This document shows, in pieces, positions 48,901 through 61,108 of a stretch of DNA of 64,000 bases. The notes under the pieces were generated by a model. That model searched no databases. It was not told the origin of the DNA and saw only the letters and a list, made by a program, of their open reading frames with translations. The stretch is from positions 99,650,132 to 99,714,131 of the forward strand of contig CM060174.1 in the NCBI GenBank assembly GCA_030549775.1, given 5' to 3'. The translations under genes and the position numbers were made by a program. Source of the DNA: Tamarix chinensis. Its lineage: Eukaryota; Streptophyta; Magnoliopsida; Caryophyllales; Tamaricaceae. Position 1 is the stretch's first letter; every line of letters begins with the position of its first letter.

Positions 48901-49577
48901 AAAAGTAGATACAGCAGGAACAACAAAATTAACGGCTAATTGAGATATACACAAGAATACTATTGGAACTGCAAACAACTACAGAAAGGAACCTCCGATT
49001 TATAGCATCTTAGGACAAGACACGTGATTTGTAAAACCACACCATATAACACAGAGAGTTCATGTAACATGGCAACACTTTTGGCTCATTGAAAGTGCTA
49101 AACACTAACCGAAAGGACAACAAGATTAAAAAAACATTCTGCATCCAGTGTTTACCAAGAGTATCAAGTCGATTCTTAGCACCAGACAACACGAAGAGCC
49201 ATAATCTCACCACCAAAATACTACTGAAAAGCGAAAACTGAATATAAGAAACGCAATTAAATAATCACAAAATATCAATTCAACCGCGAAATTCAACCAC
49301 AGAGACCGAGAGCAACATCAATTAATCAATAAATTAACCAAATCGATGACATACCTCTTGTTCCAACAGTCAACGCAGAGTTGTTGTTCCAAACCGGGGC
49401 ACCAGAATTGGTAGTCCAGTAAGGTGAATTGTACGCACTTGATGAACGGTACTGAATCATCCAACCAAATCAAACAATCAACATAAAGCAAATAAAAAAC
49501 AAATGCGAACACGAAATAAATCGAACATGCGATGCGGAAACAATAGAGAGAGAGCATCATACCTTGTAGGGATCCAT
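46000..49577 (-). CDS. CAT: Catalase (peroxisomal, haem), 8 exons, 492 aa
   Basis: Breaks hydrogen peroxide down to water and oxygen in peroxisomes. Exons on minus: 49577-49563, 49451-49355, 48585-48308, 47788-47012, 46883-46794, 46494-46427, 46263-46170, 46059-46000. All introns are GT-AG, and the joined frame is open for exactly 492 codons, the usual plant length. It starts [17 protein letters not shown] and ends NVRPTM. Active-site residues fall at canonical numbers: His65 ([11 protein letters not shown]), Asn138 (LVGNNFP), and Arg344 and Tyr348 (RIFSYSDTQ), the last being the haem ligand. The C-terminal region has MKL at -13 to -11 where many plant catalases have QKL, part of their peroxisomal import signal. 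The first exon encodes only MDPYK. The start fits the family N-terminus. Intact, probably functional; symbol is family level, paralogue not resolved. Confidence 0.97.
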
Positions 49578-49720
49578 GGCGGTGCCAATAAAATAGAGAG
49601 AGAGAACAATAAGATCGCAGATGAGGAAAGAGTGGGAGACCGACGACAGAAATGCACAGGGGAGGTCGGAGAACGGGCAAGGAAATATAAAGAGATAAGA
49701 ACCAGCCTAGCTGTGCGGCG
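49578..49720 (-). other. Probable 5' leader of the catalase gene
   Basis: Between the start codon and the expected transcription start about 30 nt after the TATA box. Pyrimidine-rich on the minus strand (TTCTCTCTCTCTATTTTATTG region), as is common in plant leaders. Inferred only from position. Confidence 0.45.
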
Positions 49721-49747
49721 AACACACGACGACTTCAATTTTATCGA

Positions 49748-49757
49748 TATTTATATA
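49748..49757 (-). promoter_or_regulatory. Candidate TATA box of the catalase gene
   Basis: TATATAAATA on the minus strand, about 170 bp before the catalase ATG. A weaker TTTATATTT lies closer (about 49684-49692). I did not identify other elements with confidence. Confidence 0.55.
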
Positions 49758-49759
49758 CT

Positions 49760-52699
49760 TGGCAAATGGTTATCACACAATTTTTTTTAAAAAATAAAAA
49801 TCGTCAAGCTAAAATATAGTAATTGTTTTTATTAATAGATGTCTTATAACTATTTTAGAACAATTCAAGTTGACAGTGACAGTAAGAGACAACATGTCAA
49901 TAACCGATAAATATCACCTAAGAATTCCTCCTCTTATCTTCATGTAATTTATTTTATTTTCTATAAAATAATATATAAATTTGATCATTCACAAGATTTT
50001 ATGTAATATTAGTTCTTATATTGTATAATTTCTTTTCATGCAATATTTTTCAATTGAGTATATACTATATCTATATTGGTCAGGAAACCCATAACATAAT
50101 CTCATGACCATATATAATACTATATATGAATTTTACGATTCATAATAGTAATTTTTTATTTGATACTTTTGCACCAAATTTGTGGTTTACAAATACAAAA
50201 GAGTTAGTGTATAAATATATAGTATTTATAGTAGCAAAAATTCTTGTGCGTTATAAAATTCAATGAAATTAGCTAACTAGTGTCTACAAGTAAAAGTAAT
50301 GAATATTATAATTTGAGATAAAATTTATGTAAAATTATTTAATATGTAGTTGGTACAAATTATAGCGAATGTGTTTGAGTATTTCAAAATAGATAAAAGA
50401 ATAGTTATATAAATATTTAATCAATAAACATATATACTTTGATAAAAATAAAAATGTATATAAAGTCATTATTCAATATATCATAGCATAGCTACTAAAT
50501 GTAGTTATAAAATTTCTATTACATTAAACAACAAAGAAGAAGAATAGATATATTAGACTAGACATGCGTTATTTTTGAAACTAAGTAATAAATATACGTG
50601 TTTGCGTTTTAACAACATAAATTGACACAATTCAATTAATTATTAAATAAATAAATAATATTAAAAATTAAAGCTAATGATTAAAAGATTATAATATAGC
50701 TAAATAAAGAAAATAATGCTTGTATAGATATAAGAAAATTTACTAGTAGACCTATTAAAAGTTTCAAAGTTTTAATAATTCAAAAAAAAATACAAAAATT
50801 GGTAAATATATTTGATAATTAAAACATATGGCCAATCGTTCTTTTTTTAATCTAATACCAAAATGAAAAATATAATTTCTATTTTATACATAAAACAAAA
50901 GCTTCGATTATATATATATACATACAATGTTTGATTTATATGTTAATAATTCTTAAAACTTAAATGCAAATAATATATTTGTCAGGGTGTATTTTTTGGA
51001 AGAATAAATATATTCCATAATTTCTGTTTATAAATTATTTTCCTCGGGACATGGACCCACGGGTGATATTCTAGAATAACGTTTATGGCAGGGGATAAAC
51101 AAAAGCAATTGGCAGAAATATTAATAAAATTTATGAGACCATACCGCGCCGGTGGTTCCTTATCCAGTGTTTGGAGTTTTGCCGAGCCGCAATTACTACC
51201 ACTTATGAACACGGACGACAGGAGCCATCAACGTTTAAACACGTAAACGAAGGCTTTTAAATTTTTTTTTTTTTAATGTGTGAGGGGTAAACTACTGTAC
51301 AGTGTGAATGCTCCAATTCCGAGAAGATTCTAATGGACCTTAGATGCCAGAGGCCCAATCAGGACCCACAGGAAGATGTTGTTATTTTTTTGGGCTGGGC
51401 TGACATTTGTTTGTAGAAACTCGACCTTCTGATCATAGTATGCACACCCGGTAGCGGAAAACGATTTAGGCTAGCTTGGTATTGGGTAATAGGGTGGATT
51501 TTTTTTTTAATTTTTTATTATTAAGTATTTAAAAATAAAAAATATATTTAAATATTATTTTTATTTAATTTTAATTAATATCTAAACTAAATATTCATCT
51601 AGAATTTTTTAATTATAAAAAAAAATAAACTATACCGATAACTTTTTCACTCTTATTATTCTCATATCGAACGAACATTCAAATCTTAGAAGTTCCAATT
51701 TTATTAAAAAATAATAATTTATAGGTTCCAATTTTTAAGTTCCGAGTTAATTTTTGGTAAAAAAAAATAATTTAAAACTAAAAAAATCACTAAGGAACTA
51801 TCTATTTTACAAACCACCATTCATGATTTCAGTTTTTAATCTATATACCATGTAAAGATATCAATAATATTTCAATTTCAACTACAATTATTAACTACTA
51901 ATTATGAATAATTAATATTATTAATAAAAAATATCAATATTTATAATTATAAATATTCATAAATATTTTAACTGATATTATCTATTATAATAGTTTATAA
52001 TTAAAATATATGTCATTTTTATTCATGGAATTGATATTTTAATAAAATAATTTATGAAATCAAGATTTGCATTGATAGATAATATCAATAATTTATCTAA
52101 TAAAAAAATTTACAACATGAAAAATATGGTATTATATTTTTATTTGTGGTATTCGCATTTTAATTAAATAATCTATTCATTAGAATTTTGAATCATGATA
52201 TCCATTTAACACCGGTATTCTTTTTTTAACAAATATTCCTATAAATAAATAATATTATCAATTACAAATATTTTTACAAAATATTATATTATATTTTTAT
52301 TTGTGGCATTGATATTTTAATTAAGTAATTTATTCTTGATATATATACACACCAAAAAAATAAAACACAACAATAAAAGTGTTTGTGAATTAGGAACCAT
52401 TTTTATCTTGTGTCGTTTTAGAATATATTTAGTTGAGAGAGTCGGGTTCTAACATTTTCTTTTCAACCTCAATTTTTAAAATTTGTAATATTTTTAGTAA
52501 ATTTACTTTTTAAATATAGTAAAACGACTAACAACTGCCAACAACTTTCACTCCCTCCAACATATAATTAGGTTGCCAAAAACATATAAGGTATTATCTA
52601 TTTGTCTTGTTATTTTGTTTGAGAAGGGGGATCAAAATAAATTAGGCATTGATGTTCCTTTTGACCTAATTTCTATAAAACTCTTGTGTCAAAATGATA

Positions 52700-52700
<1 letters not shown>
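49760..52700. other. AT-rich intergenic DNA upstream of the catalase gene
   Basis: No gene is seen. A GC-richer patch at about 51040-51240 gives a 76-codon minus frame (51212-50982) without recognisable similarity. The remainder is AT-rich with short A/T runs. A promoter-distal role for the catalase gene cannot be judged from sequence alone. Confidence 0.5.

Positions 52701-52775
<75 letters not shown>
52701..52775. repeat. Compound GT/GA microsatellite
   Basis: About 15 GT units run directly into about 22 GA units. Open frames across it on both strands are repeat translations. Confidence 0.95.
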
Positions 52776-52778
<3 letters not shown>

Positions 52779-53006
52779 GGGTTGGGTTATTGAAACAAAT
52801 GGATAGGTTCCTAAATAGATTATAAAATACCTTATTGAAATAAAAAGAATGATGAAATTTAGATTTAGGAATCATCCATGTGCATGCTCTAAGTTCTTCA
52901 TTTTTTTCCCTACAAATTATATTCCCATTAGATTGATGCTAAGAGTTCCTTGGGTTCTTATATTCCTTTTTTTTTTCTTCACTAATGTGTGTGGTTTAAG
53001 AAGGTT

Positions 53007-53728
53007 TGATAAAGAGGTTGTAATAATCCCCTTGGTTAGATACACAATTATGATGAAATATAAGAACAAATTTCAAGTACAATAATGTCAATTTATGGAA
53101 GGGATGAAATTGAAGAATTATATTGAGTATAAAGATTTGGAGAAAATTAGAGAATTTGTAGAGAACATTTTATAACCTTCCTCATCCTGTACTAGAACAC
53201 TAAACCATTATTGGTTCACTACTTTAATAATACTGTCTACCTAATATTAATTGTAGTTAAGGAAAGTGTACAAGTTACAACTAAATGATTCATTCTATGA
53301 GTTGACCCCTATCAAATTATAGATTGTCATGCTGATAGGTCTCAAATCCCTTATATTAATATATTTCATAACCACTGCCTAACATCCCTTCTTCGCTCCG
53401 TCTTCTCCCTCGATCTTAGTCGCTAGGCAGTCCTAGCCAACTAATCTCATTATTTGGTCTTTTGGGCTTTATTTTTTGGTCACAGCCATTTGGTATGTTT
53501 CCCTTAGATGATTCCCCTTGGCAAATGCCCATAGCAGACACCCTTGGTTGGCACCCTTTAACAATTGTATTTGTCTAGTGCCCTTGGCAGATGGTCCTGG
53601 CTAACGCCCCTCGATAGATGTCCCTGGAGGACGCCCATTGGAATATTCTCCTAGCTTACGCCTTTGGCAGATACCCCTAACTTACACACTTTGCTTTTGT
53701 TTCCTTTTAATTATCAAGGAACCCAATA
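53007..53728 (-). repeat. 3' LTR of copia element B
   Basis: 722 bp. Shares with 57731-58416, in order, GTGTACAAGTTACAACTAAATG, ATCTCTTATATTAAT-type text, CTCCCTAACATCC-like text and a minisatellite of CCCTTGGCAGATGCC-like words, then GGAACCCAATA. The inside end abuts a polypurine tract. The flank AGGT(T) before it recurs after the other LTR, a probable target duplication though the exact edge is uncertain by one or two bases. Confidence 0.82.
53495..53700. repeat. Minisatellite in copia B LTR
   Basis: About ten imperfect ~17-20 bp units of the form CCCTTGGCAGATGCCC / CCCTGGCTAACGCCC. The other LTR holds its own version at about 58215-58375 with a different number and order of units. Confidence 0.75.
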
Positions 53729-53730
53729 AT

Positions 53731-53742
53731 TCTCCCCCTTCT
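53731..53742 (-). other. Polypurine tract of copia element B
   Basis: AAGGGGGAGA on minus immediately 5' of the 3' LTR. Confidence 0.7.
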
Positions 53743-53779
53743 AAGATAAAGAAAAAAATCATTTTATTCTCTATTGAGA

Positions 53780-56700
53780 GGAACTGTGCACCAAATCAGC
53801 TTTGGTGTAACATAGGTCATGCTTACTTTTGGATAAAAAAAATTTAAGCTTATCAGACCCATTTTCATCGGTATGGACCTTCTCCAGATAGAGTCACCTC
53901 TCCTTGATTACATATCTTATCCGGTGATATCTGACTTGGATAAGTTTGGATCTTAAGTGAAAGTTGGCATTTTTACTGACATGGATGGTACTTAGTGAAT
54001 CATTAAATACCACAAAATTGTCATATCTCAAGCTAATTTCCCTAAATAATTTATTTATCCACAACATTTCCTTGAACCCTTTGGTAATTTTTATGTACTT
54101 TGCCTTGATTGTAGATAGAGCCACACACTTGTGTAATCGATATTACCATAAGAGAACTCCCCCATAGAAGGTAAATAGAAATCCAAATGTTGATTGTCTT
54201 GTATCCACATCTCTTGCCATATTCTAGTTTGTATAACCCACCAAGGATGACTCAACCTTACTAAAACAAAGAATTATCTTAGACGCCTTTTGTAGATAAT
54301 TTAATATCCACTTCACTACCTTTTAATGATCATTGTTGGGTTTGGATATGAACCGACTAACAACATTGATGACAAATGCAATGATGGGCCTAGTACACAC
54401 CATTGCATACATCAAACTCCCAATGGATGACACATATGTGATATGACTCATCTTCTTCCTTTTATCTTCATCCGTGAGACATGATGTCATGCTCAACCTG
54501 AACTAGGTAGTAAGGGAAAATGAATAGGATTTGCTTGTTCTATGTTAAATCTCTTGAGTATCTTCTTCTCTATATGTTCCTCTTGACAAAACCATAGATT
54601 TCCCTTACCTTAGTCATGTGTGATGTGCCCAGGATCTACTTGGCATGACTTGAGTTTTTCATTTCTAAAGACTTAGCCAAACTTTAATATCTATTGTTGA
54701 TCGTGGCTCACTATCAGCATGTCATCCTTGTACAAAAGTAAAGGGATGAAGTTTCTAAGCCAAAACCTTTGCATAAACACACAATGTTCTATGCCATCTT
54801 CTTGTACCCTTATAAGGCCATGAAAAACTCAAACTTCATATACCACTGCCTCAGCGCCCTACTTCAATCCATATAATCTCTTCACCAACTTGCACCCCAT
54901 ACCCTCTCTATCCTCAACCTCAAACATATATGGTTGTTCTATGTATACATGCTTCTTGAACTCTCTATGTAAGAAATTTATGTTCATGTCTAGTTGCTCT
55001 ACCTCTAAGTTTAGAGTAGAATCTAGTCCCAAAATTACACAGATGGATATCATCTTCACCACTAGAGAGAATATATCATCACAATCAACCCCTTATCTTT
55101 GGAAAATTTATTGACCACCAACCTTGTCTTGTGACTCGACTCAATTATTCCCTCATTATGCTTGATATTGAAAAATTGTTTTTCAAGATCTTTCTCCCTT
55201 CTCAACCTTTCTATAAGCTTTTAAGTGTTATTATTTTAAAGAGAGCTCACCTTTTCTTTCATTTCAACCAACCACCTCTCCTTGTGGGTATCACTAGGGG
55301 TCTCATCATAACCGTGTGAGAATAACACATAATCATTGTAGGGTACTTGTTTGTCGATCTTGGTCCTCTAATGGATCTTCTCATTTCCTGTGGAGATTCA
55401 AATGTGTCAAAATACTGAGGTTGTGTTGGCTCGAGCTCTTGGTCCTCACATTATATTATCTCATCCATGTGACTTGATGCCTCTTCATTTGAGTTAGAAT
55501 GTACCTTGACTACCCCTCTTAGATTAGCCTTCATCAACCCACCTGCCTCAAAATCATCACTGGATTTCACTAAGTCATCGATGTATGCCTTTAGTCTCCA
55601 TCTTCTATGAAGTTTTTGATGTTTTGGTGTCATCAAAAAACATAATGTCTCTACTTTATATGACCTTCTTGGTTATCAAATCATACAAATTATAGCCAAA
55701 ATTCACTTCATTATACCTAATGAACTTGCAATGATGAGCCTTCTCATCTAGCTTTATTCTCTCATCGTTTGGTATGTGGACAAATTCCTACTAGCTAAGT
55801 ACTCTCATGTGATTGTAGCTCATAATACTTCCAATCTACACTCTGTCACTCACATCACTGTTGAGAGGAATTTATGGAGAGAAGTTGATGAGGTGACATG
55901 TCTTCTATAAAAATTCTCCTTAGATGATCTTGGAAGCTCGACATGTGAGTGTAAACACCTTAACTTCTCCATCAATGTGTGGTTCATTTGTTTCACCACC
56001 CCATTATGTTGAGAGGTTCAAGAATAGTCTGCTTATGTTGAATCCCATGAGCCTTATTGTACTCATCAAACAAACTGAGATATTCACCTTTGTTTTTTGT
56101 ACGGATACACTTCAACTTCCTCCTAATCTCATGCTCAACTTTAGCATGAAAGACCTTGAAATTAACCAACACTCGATCCTTAGTCTTCATTGGATATACC
56201 TATAACTTCCTAGAAAAATCATTGATGAATGTCAAAATTTTTACAATCCACCCAATGATTTACCTTCACCAGACCACATATGTCCAACACAATCTGATCT
56301 AGTTTTCCTATCGACTGATTGTTAGCTCCTTAGAAAAAGTGGGCTTGCTTTTGCTTTCCCATTATATGATGAGTGTAATGGTTAAGCTTACCCCCTGAGA
56401 CCTTAAATAAAGTGCCCATAAGTTTTATACCCTTATTATTCATGTGGTTGAGTCTATGATGCTTTACATCATAAGAATCTTCCATAAAGTTAACCTCAAC
56501 TAACAAACACGACTTTTTTTTGCATCTAATATAGTGAGCAACACTTGCTCCCCCAAGAAACTACAAAGCATCCCTTTGTTAAATTCTAGGTGCATTTTCT
56601 AAACTGACTCACATAACCCTCATCATCGAGCTTCCAGCTGAGATGAGGCTCATCCTTACATCTAGAACATGCATTACTTCCTTTTTAATCAAACTACATC

Positions 56701-57716
56701 CCAAGATCATCTCTAGTCATATACTCCCCATATCGACCATTTTTTAGACTCCATAATTATCCATCCTTACTTCACCAAAAATTTTGGATGTGTAGGAGAA
56801 GAATTATTCTCTATGTGGGGTAATGAGGTAAGATGATTCATTTTCCACTACCCATTCGACGTTGTGCATGCATTCAATCTCTCCAAAAAAAACCCAACAA
56901 TCCATCACCTGTGATGACTACCATTCCCCAATCCATATTACCCTTCCCCTTTACACCTTTATCCAAATCAAAAATTTGTTTCTTCTAGTCGATGAGTTTA
57001 CCAAAAGGGAATAAAGACTTGTCCTTCTTTGAGTTGATCGGTTTAATCTTAAACCTCCCCCTCTACTTCTCACCTTTGAACATCCCTCATCCCATCACAA
57101 GTTCTTCAGACTTGGATCACGAGACCACATTGCCTTATATTATTGCTTATTCTTCAAGAAGTGATGTTCTCATAGAAGCCATTACAAGTTTTTCACATGA
57201 GGATAATTGCTGAGAGACACACAAATAATATCCCAACTAACAGGTTGATAACCTAGGACCAGCAGAGCTTGAACTTCATCCCCGAATACCATCTCCCTAT
57301 ACTTCAATTAGAGGAATATGTTGCGGAACTCATTGAGGTATCCGGTAATGGGTTCTCCTTCTCTATACCTCAATTTCTACAACCTCCTCATGAGTTGTAC
57401 ATTGTTTCCAATGGTTTTATTCACATAAAACAAATACAACTTTGACCACACTCTATATGTTGTGATTCCTTTCTTAATGTGATGGATGGAGTTGTTATCC
57501 ACCCATTGATGGTTATAGCCACAAGTTTTTCTATCAAGCTTCTTCCATTCCTATTCCTTTCTTTTCATACTTTTTGGCATGATTCATTCATTTTCAATCA
57601 AATCAACCGGCTCTTTCACATAGAGTAGGTCTTCCATCTTATTCTTCCTAGTTCTATAATTTGTGTTGTTCAACATCACCATGATCAATTTACTAGTTGC
57701 CATGACTGTCAACCAA
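53780..57716 (-). pseudogene. Copia element B, gag-pol relic
   Basis: Minus-strand order is gag, integrase, reverse transcriptase, RNase H. Gag near 57240-57450 has QLMRRL and LRYREGEPITGYLNEF (UBN2 type). Integrase parts near 55993-56190 include LKCIRTKNKGEYLS. Reverse transcriptase at 55062-54859 has LEVEQLDMNINFLHREF, VYIEQPYMFEVED and LVKRLYGLK. RNase H at 54124-53894 has MALSTIKAKYIKITKGF, KEMLWINKLF and LIQVRYHRIRYV. Many stops and shifts separate these blocks, so it is non-functional. Gene order and motifs mark Ty1/copia. Confidence 0.88.
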
Positions 57717-57730
57717 GCTCTTATATCAGT
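57717..57730 (-). other. Primer binding site relic of copia element B
   Basis: On minus ACTGATATAAGAGC, followed by TTGGTTGACAG, directly after the 5' LTR. It is a mutated form of TGGTATCAGAGC, the initiator methionine tRNA site. Confidence 0.7.
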
Positions 57731-58416
57731 TGTAAAGAAAGATAATTCCTTGACTAAATATATAATTAAGAGGAAATGTAATAATAAATTGATGTATAAT
57801 AATGAAGAATTATAGGAGGGAGGAAGTTAGAGACTTTCATTGAATATGAATATTATGAGAAAACTAGAGAACTTGCACGCCCATTTACAAATGGTCGGTA
57901 GAGGGTGGTTTACACCCTCCCTCATCCTTGACCAAAACACTCAACCATTATTAGTTAATTGACTCAAGATAACTTTTTACCTAACATCAATCATAATAAT
58001 GGGAAGTGTACAAGTTACAACTAAATGATTCACTCTATGATTTAAGCCTTGTCAACCCATAGGTTATCATGTCGATGAATACCAAATCTCTTATATTAAT
58101 TTTTTTTCTAACCACTCCCTAACATCCTTCTTTTCTCATGTCTTGACCCTCTATCTTAGCATTTAGGTCATCCCAACCAATTAATCCCGTCAATTGGTAT
58201 TTTTTAGGTGTCACCCTTTGGTCTATCACCCTTAGTTGATGCCTCTTAGCACATGCCCCTGGTTAACTCCCTTGGCAGATTCTCCTAGCCGAAGCCATTG
58301 GCTGGTACCCTTGATTGACACCCATTGGCACATACCCCCTACTGACGCCCGTTGGCACATACCCCCAACTAGTGACTTTTGATTTCATTCCCTTTTAGTT
58401 GTTTAGGAAACCAATA
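57731..58416 (-). repeat. 5' LTR of copia element B
   Basis: 686 bp, partner of 53007-53728. Starts TGTAAAGAAAG on plus and ends AAACCAATA. The two LTRs differ by many substitutions and by minisatellite copy number, which suggests an old insertion. Confidence 0.82.
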
Positions 58417-58898
58417 GAGGTTTGAAAAGTCAAAAGTTGATAATTATGTAGATCTTAAGAGGAATGTTAAAGAAAATAAGTTGATTTGCCTAATGGAAAG
58501 GGAAAAAAAGAAGGGGAATGAAGAAAGGCAAGCTATATAGCAGGCATGCAAAGCTAAAGGGTGGGACCATAGAAGATGTTAAGTAAGGTAAGATATATTC
58601 CAAAACTTGGTAGCAATATTATTTATTTGAAAATGTTAGATGGTTTGGATTATTCTTTTCAAATGACAAATGAATAGATGAAGGCGAAAAAAATAACATC
58701 GATAATTAAAAGAACGAGAAACTAAAGATAACCTTTTAATGCTTGATGGTAGAAGCATAGAAGAACTCTAGTTCAATTGGATTAAGGATGATGTTAGGAT
58801 CACACTCATTGATCAAGGATGGAGAAATACTAGAGCTTAAGGGCTTGGAGATTTACTACTTTCTAGGTGCAAAACCCCATGTGGATAAAAGATCATAT
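58417..58898. other. Intergenic DNA
   Basis: AT-rich and purine-rich, without recognisable gene or element. Confidence 0.5.
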
Positions 58899-59065
58899 TG
58901 TAATACCCCACTAAATTATTGGTAGATGATGGGTGCTTAAAATGTTTGATATCATTATATATATCAACAAGATATACCTTCACGGCTAAGCATGTTTAAC
59001 TTGGAGCAATTTAAAGATAGATGACTTCCAGGGAAGTTTTCTACGTTAATGAAGAAGGATATCCG
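58899..59065 (+). mobile_element. Cassandra TRIM LTR fragment
   Basis: Starts TGTAATACCCCACTAAATT and carries a diverged 5S-like core (58984-59038): GGCTAAGCATGTTTAACTTG, then AGATAGATGACTTCC and AGGGAAGT. It breaks off at 59065 where a giant LTR-like element starts, so the right part is lost or displaced beyond the window. Confidence 0.75.
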
Positions 59066-59880
59066 TGTAATACCCCATATTTTTAAAATCTAGATTTATT
59101 AAGTTTAATGATTTTATTAGTGTAATTTAATATGAACAATTAATTATTTTAATTTCGATTCATTTTATGGATTTATCGATGATTCAAATTCATATTTGAA
59201 TTTAATTAATCGTTGTCATTGCGAACCATTCTAGATAAATTCGTTCACGACAATGATTTTATTATATTCTTATGAATTCGATTTTCGGTTAAAAATATGT
59301 ATTTCCGTTCTTTCTCGTATTTTTATTTTTAATATTTTAGATTCGTTTTCGATTATAATTTTGTCATGTGATTTCGACGTTATTTTGAAATTATATTTCG
59401 TTGATGAAATAAATTATGTAAATTATAGAATTTCTGTTTAAATAGTTAAATTTATTTTAATAATTTTATCCATAAAAAATATTTCCGACTTTAAATTTTT
59501 TTGTTTTCGGAAATCGTTAATATTTTATGAAAGTTTAAAATTAAAAAGTTTTTAGGAAATTATTTATGAATTTCTTTCCGGAATTAACCTTCTTCTGTTT
59601 ACGCTCTTTGATTTACAAAAAATTGATTTCAGAAATTATTTAAACTAGTCTCGGTTTATTAGAATTGGATTTAAATATTTTCTTATTTGCTTTTAAATAA
59701 TTTTTCGAGGTCTTATAATATATTTCCGTAAATAATACAAATTTTTATGTTCGTTGGTAAATTCTGCCAAAAATATTTTCGAAATTCCTTATATAGCTCT
59801 TATATCAATTTTAAGCCTTCAGATCATTTTAAAAATAAATTTTCGTTTAATAAATTTAGATAAAATCTTCCAATTTTTTT

Positions 59881-59890
59881 TATAAATATT
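59881..59890 (+). promoter_or_regulatory. Candidate TATA box of copy 7
   Basis: TATAAATATT, 815 bp from the element start, in register with copies 1, 2 and 4. A second TTATAAAAA lies about 40 bp on. Confidence 0.45.
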
Positions 59891-59906
59891 TAGTATTTTA
59901 TTTTAT

Positions 59907-60314
59907 GTGTATTTATTTTATAAAAAAAACCCTGCGCCCCTGACCCGTCGGACCCCCTCTCCCTTTCCCTTTTTCCGTCTTCTTCTTCCCTTTCTTTTCT
60001 TCCCCTGCTGCTCCCGACCCCCTGCCCTCTGCGCAGCCCCAAACCCTAGCCAGCCGCCACCTCTCCCCAGCTCCTCCCTTCCCCTTCGTCGACTGTCGCC
60101 AACCACGACCGACCTCCAACCGCCACAACTAGCAGCAATAGCCGTTGCAGCAGCGGCCGAAGCAGCCACGCCCAGCAGCAGTGACCGCGTCGACTGTGCC
60201 GCCACCGTCCGGCCATGGCAAGCATCGCCGACCACCGGCGAGCTGTCCCTATTCCCCGACGAAGCTTCCTTGACCTTCCTTTGCCCCGATTTCTCGGTTT
60301 TTTGTTTGGTATAA
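59907..60314 (+). other. 135-codon open frame in the C-rich tract of copy 7
   Basis: Starts MYLFYKKNPAPLTRRTPSPF and continues Pro/Ala/Ser-rich (LAAIAVAAAAEAATPSSS), ending FLCPDFSVFCLV. It lies just after the TATA-like box. I recognise no domain; frames on the other strand are also open. It is the counterpart of the open frames in copies 1, 2 and 4 but does not share their protein sequence. Confidence 0.4.
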
Positions 60315-60834
60315 TTTTCTGAAAAACCCTAATATGAATTTGATTAATTGAATGTGATTTAGCTTGTGAAAAGCTAAATTAATTGTTTGTTTATGTATAT
60401 ATGTGCTGTAAGATTGGTTTGGATAGGTTAATTGTACAGTTATGTTGGAATTTTGGAAAAATTAGATTTTTGGCCGGGTTATGCCCAAATTTTTCGGATT
60501 TGCCCATTTTTGCAATTTTGGATAAATTGATTATACAATATGTTTTAAAATGTATTCAATTTTATTTTGGAACCGTCAATTTGAGAAATTTATGTAGGTT
60601 TTATCGGAATTTAATTCCTAGGTCAAAATTCGGGTGTAATGAAATTGGGTCGTATAATTGAGTCATTCCACTCAATTGATTTTATAATATCGTTTAAAAT
60701 GTATTTAATTTTATATTGGAAGTGTTGATTTGGGAAAATTGTGCGTAATTGATCGAAATTGGATTTTTAGGTTAAAACTCTCATGGGTTTAATTGGATTG
60801 TGTAATCAGGTTATTTTATTCAATTGACTATATA

Positions 60835-60842
60835 AATTACAT
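60835..60842. repeat. Left 8-bp target duplication of the MITE (AATTACAT)
   Basis: Identical to 61101-61108. Confidence 0.88.
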
Positions 60843-61100
60843 CAGTGTTGCACGGGGACGTTTTTAAAAAATTTAGGAAACGGGGACGGCAGGAAACGTC
60901 AAAAAAATATTAATTAAATAATATTTTTTAATAAAAATATTGATTAAATAATATTTTTTTAATAAAATATTAATTAAATAATATTTTTTTAATAAAAATA
61001 TTAATTAAATAATTTTAATATAATTTTTAATTAGTAAACGTTTCCGAGAAGTTTCCGGGACGGGGGGACGGCACCTAACTACCGTCCCCGTGCATCACAA
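60843..61100. mobile_element. hAT-type MITE (258 bp)
   Basis: Termini CAGTGTTGCACGGGGACG and, on the other strand, TTGTGATGCACGGGGACGG, flanked by the perfect 8-bp duplication AATTACAT. The middle is about four ~30-bp repeats of ATTAATTAAATAATATTTTT. Too short to code; inserted in giant LTR copy 7. Confidence 0.88.
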
Positions 61101-61108
61101 AATTACAT
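61101..61108. repeat. Right 8-bp target duplication of the MITE (AATTACAT)
   Basis: Identical to 60835-60842. Confidence 0.88.

Noticed and set aside
49503..49790. Plus-strand 95-codon frame over the catalase start
   Set aside because: It is antisense to the catalase leader and first exon and lacks any recognisable domain.
50982..51212. Minus-strand 76-codon frame in a GC-richer patch
   Set aside because: No domain recognised and no supporting context; length is within chance.
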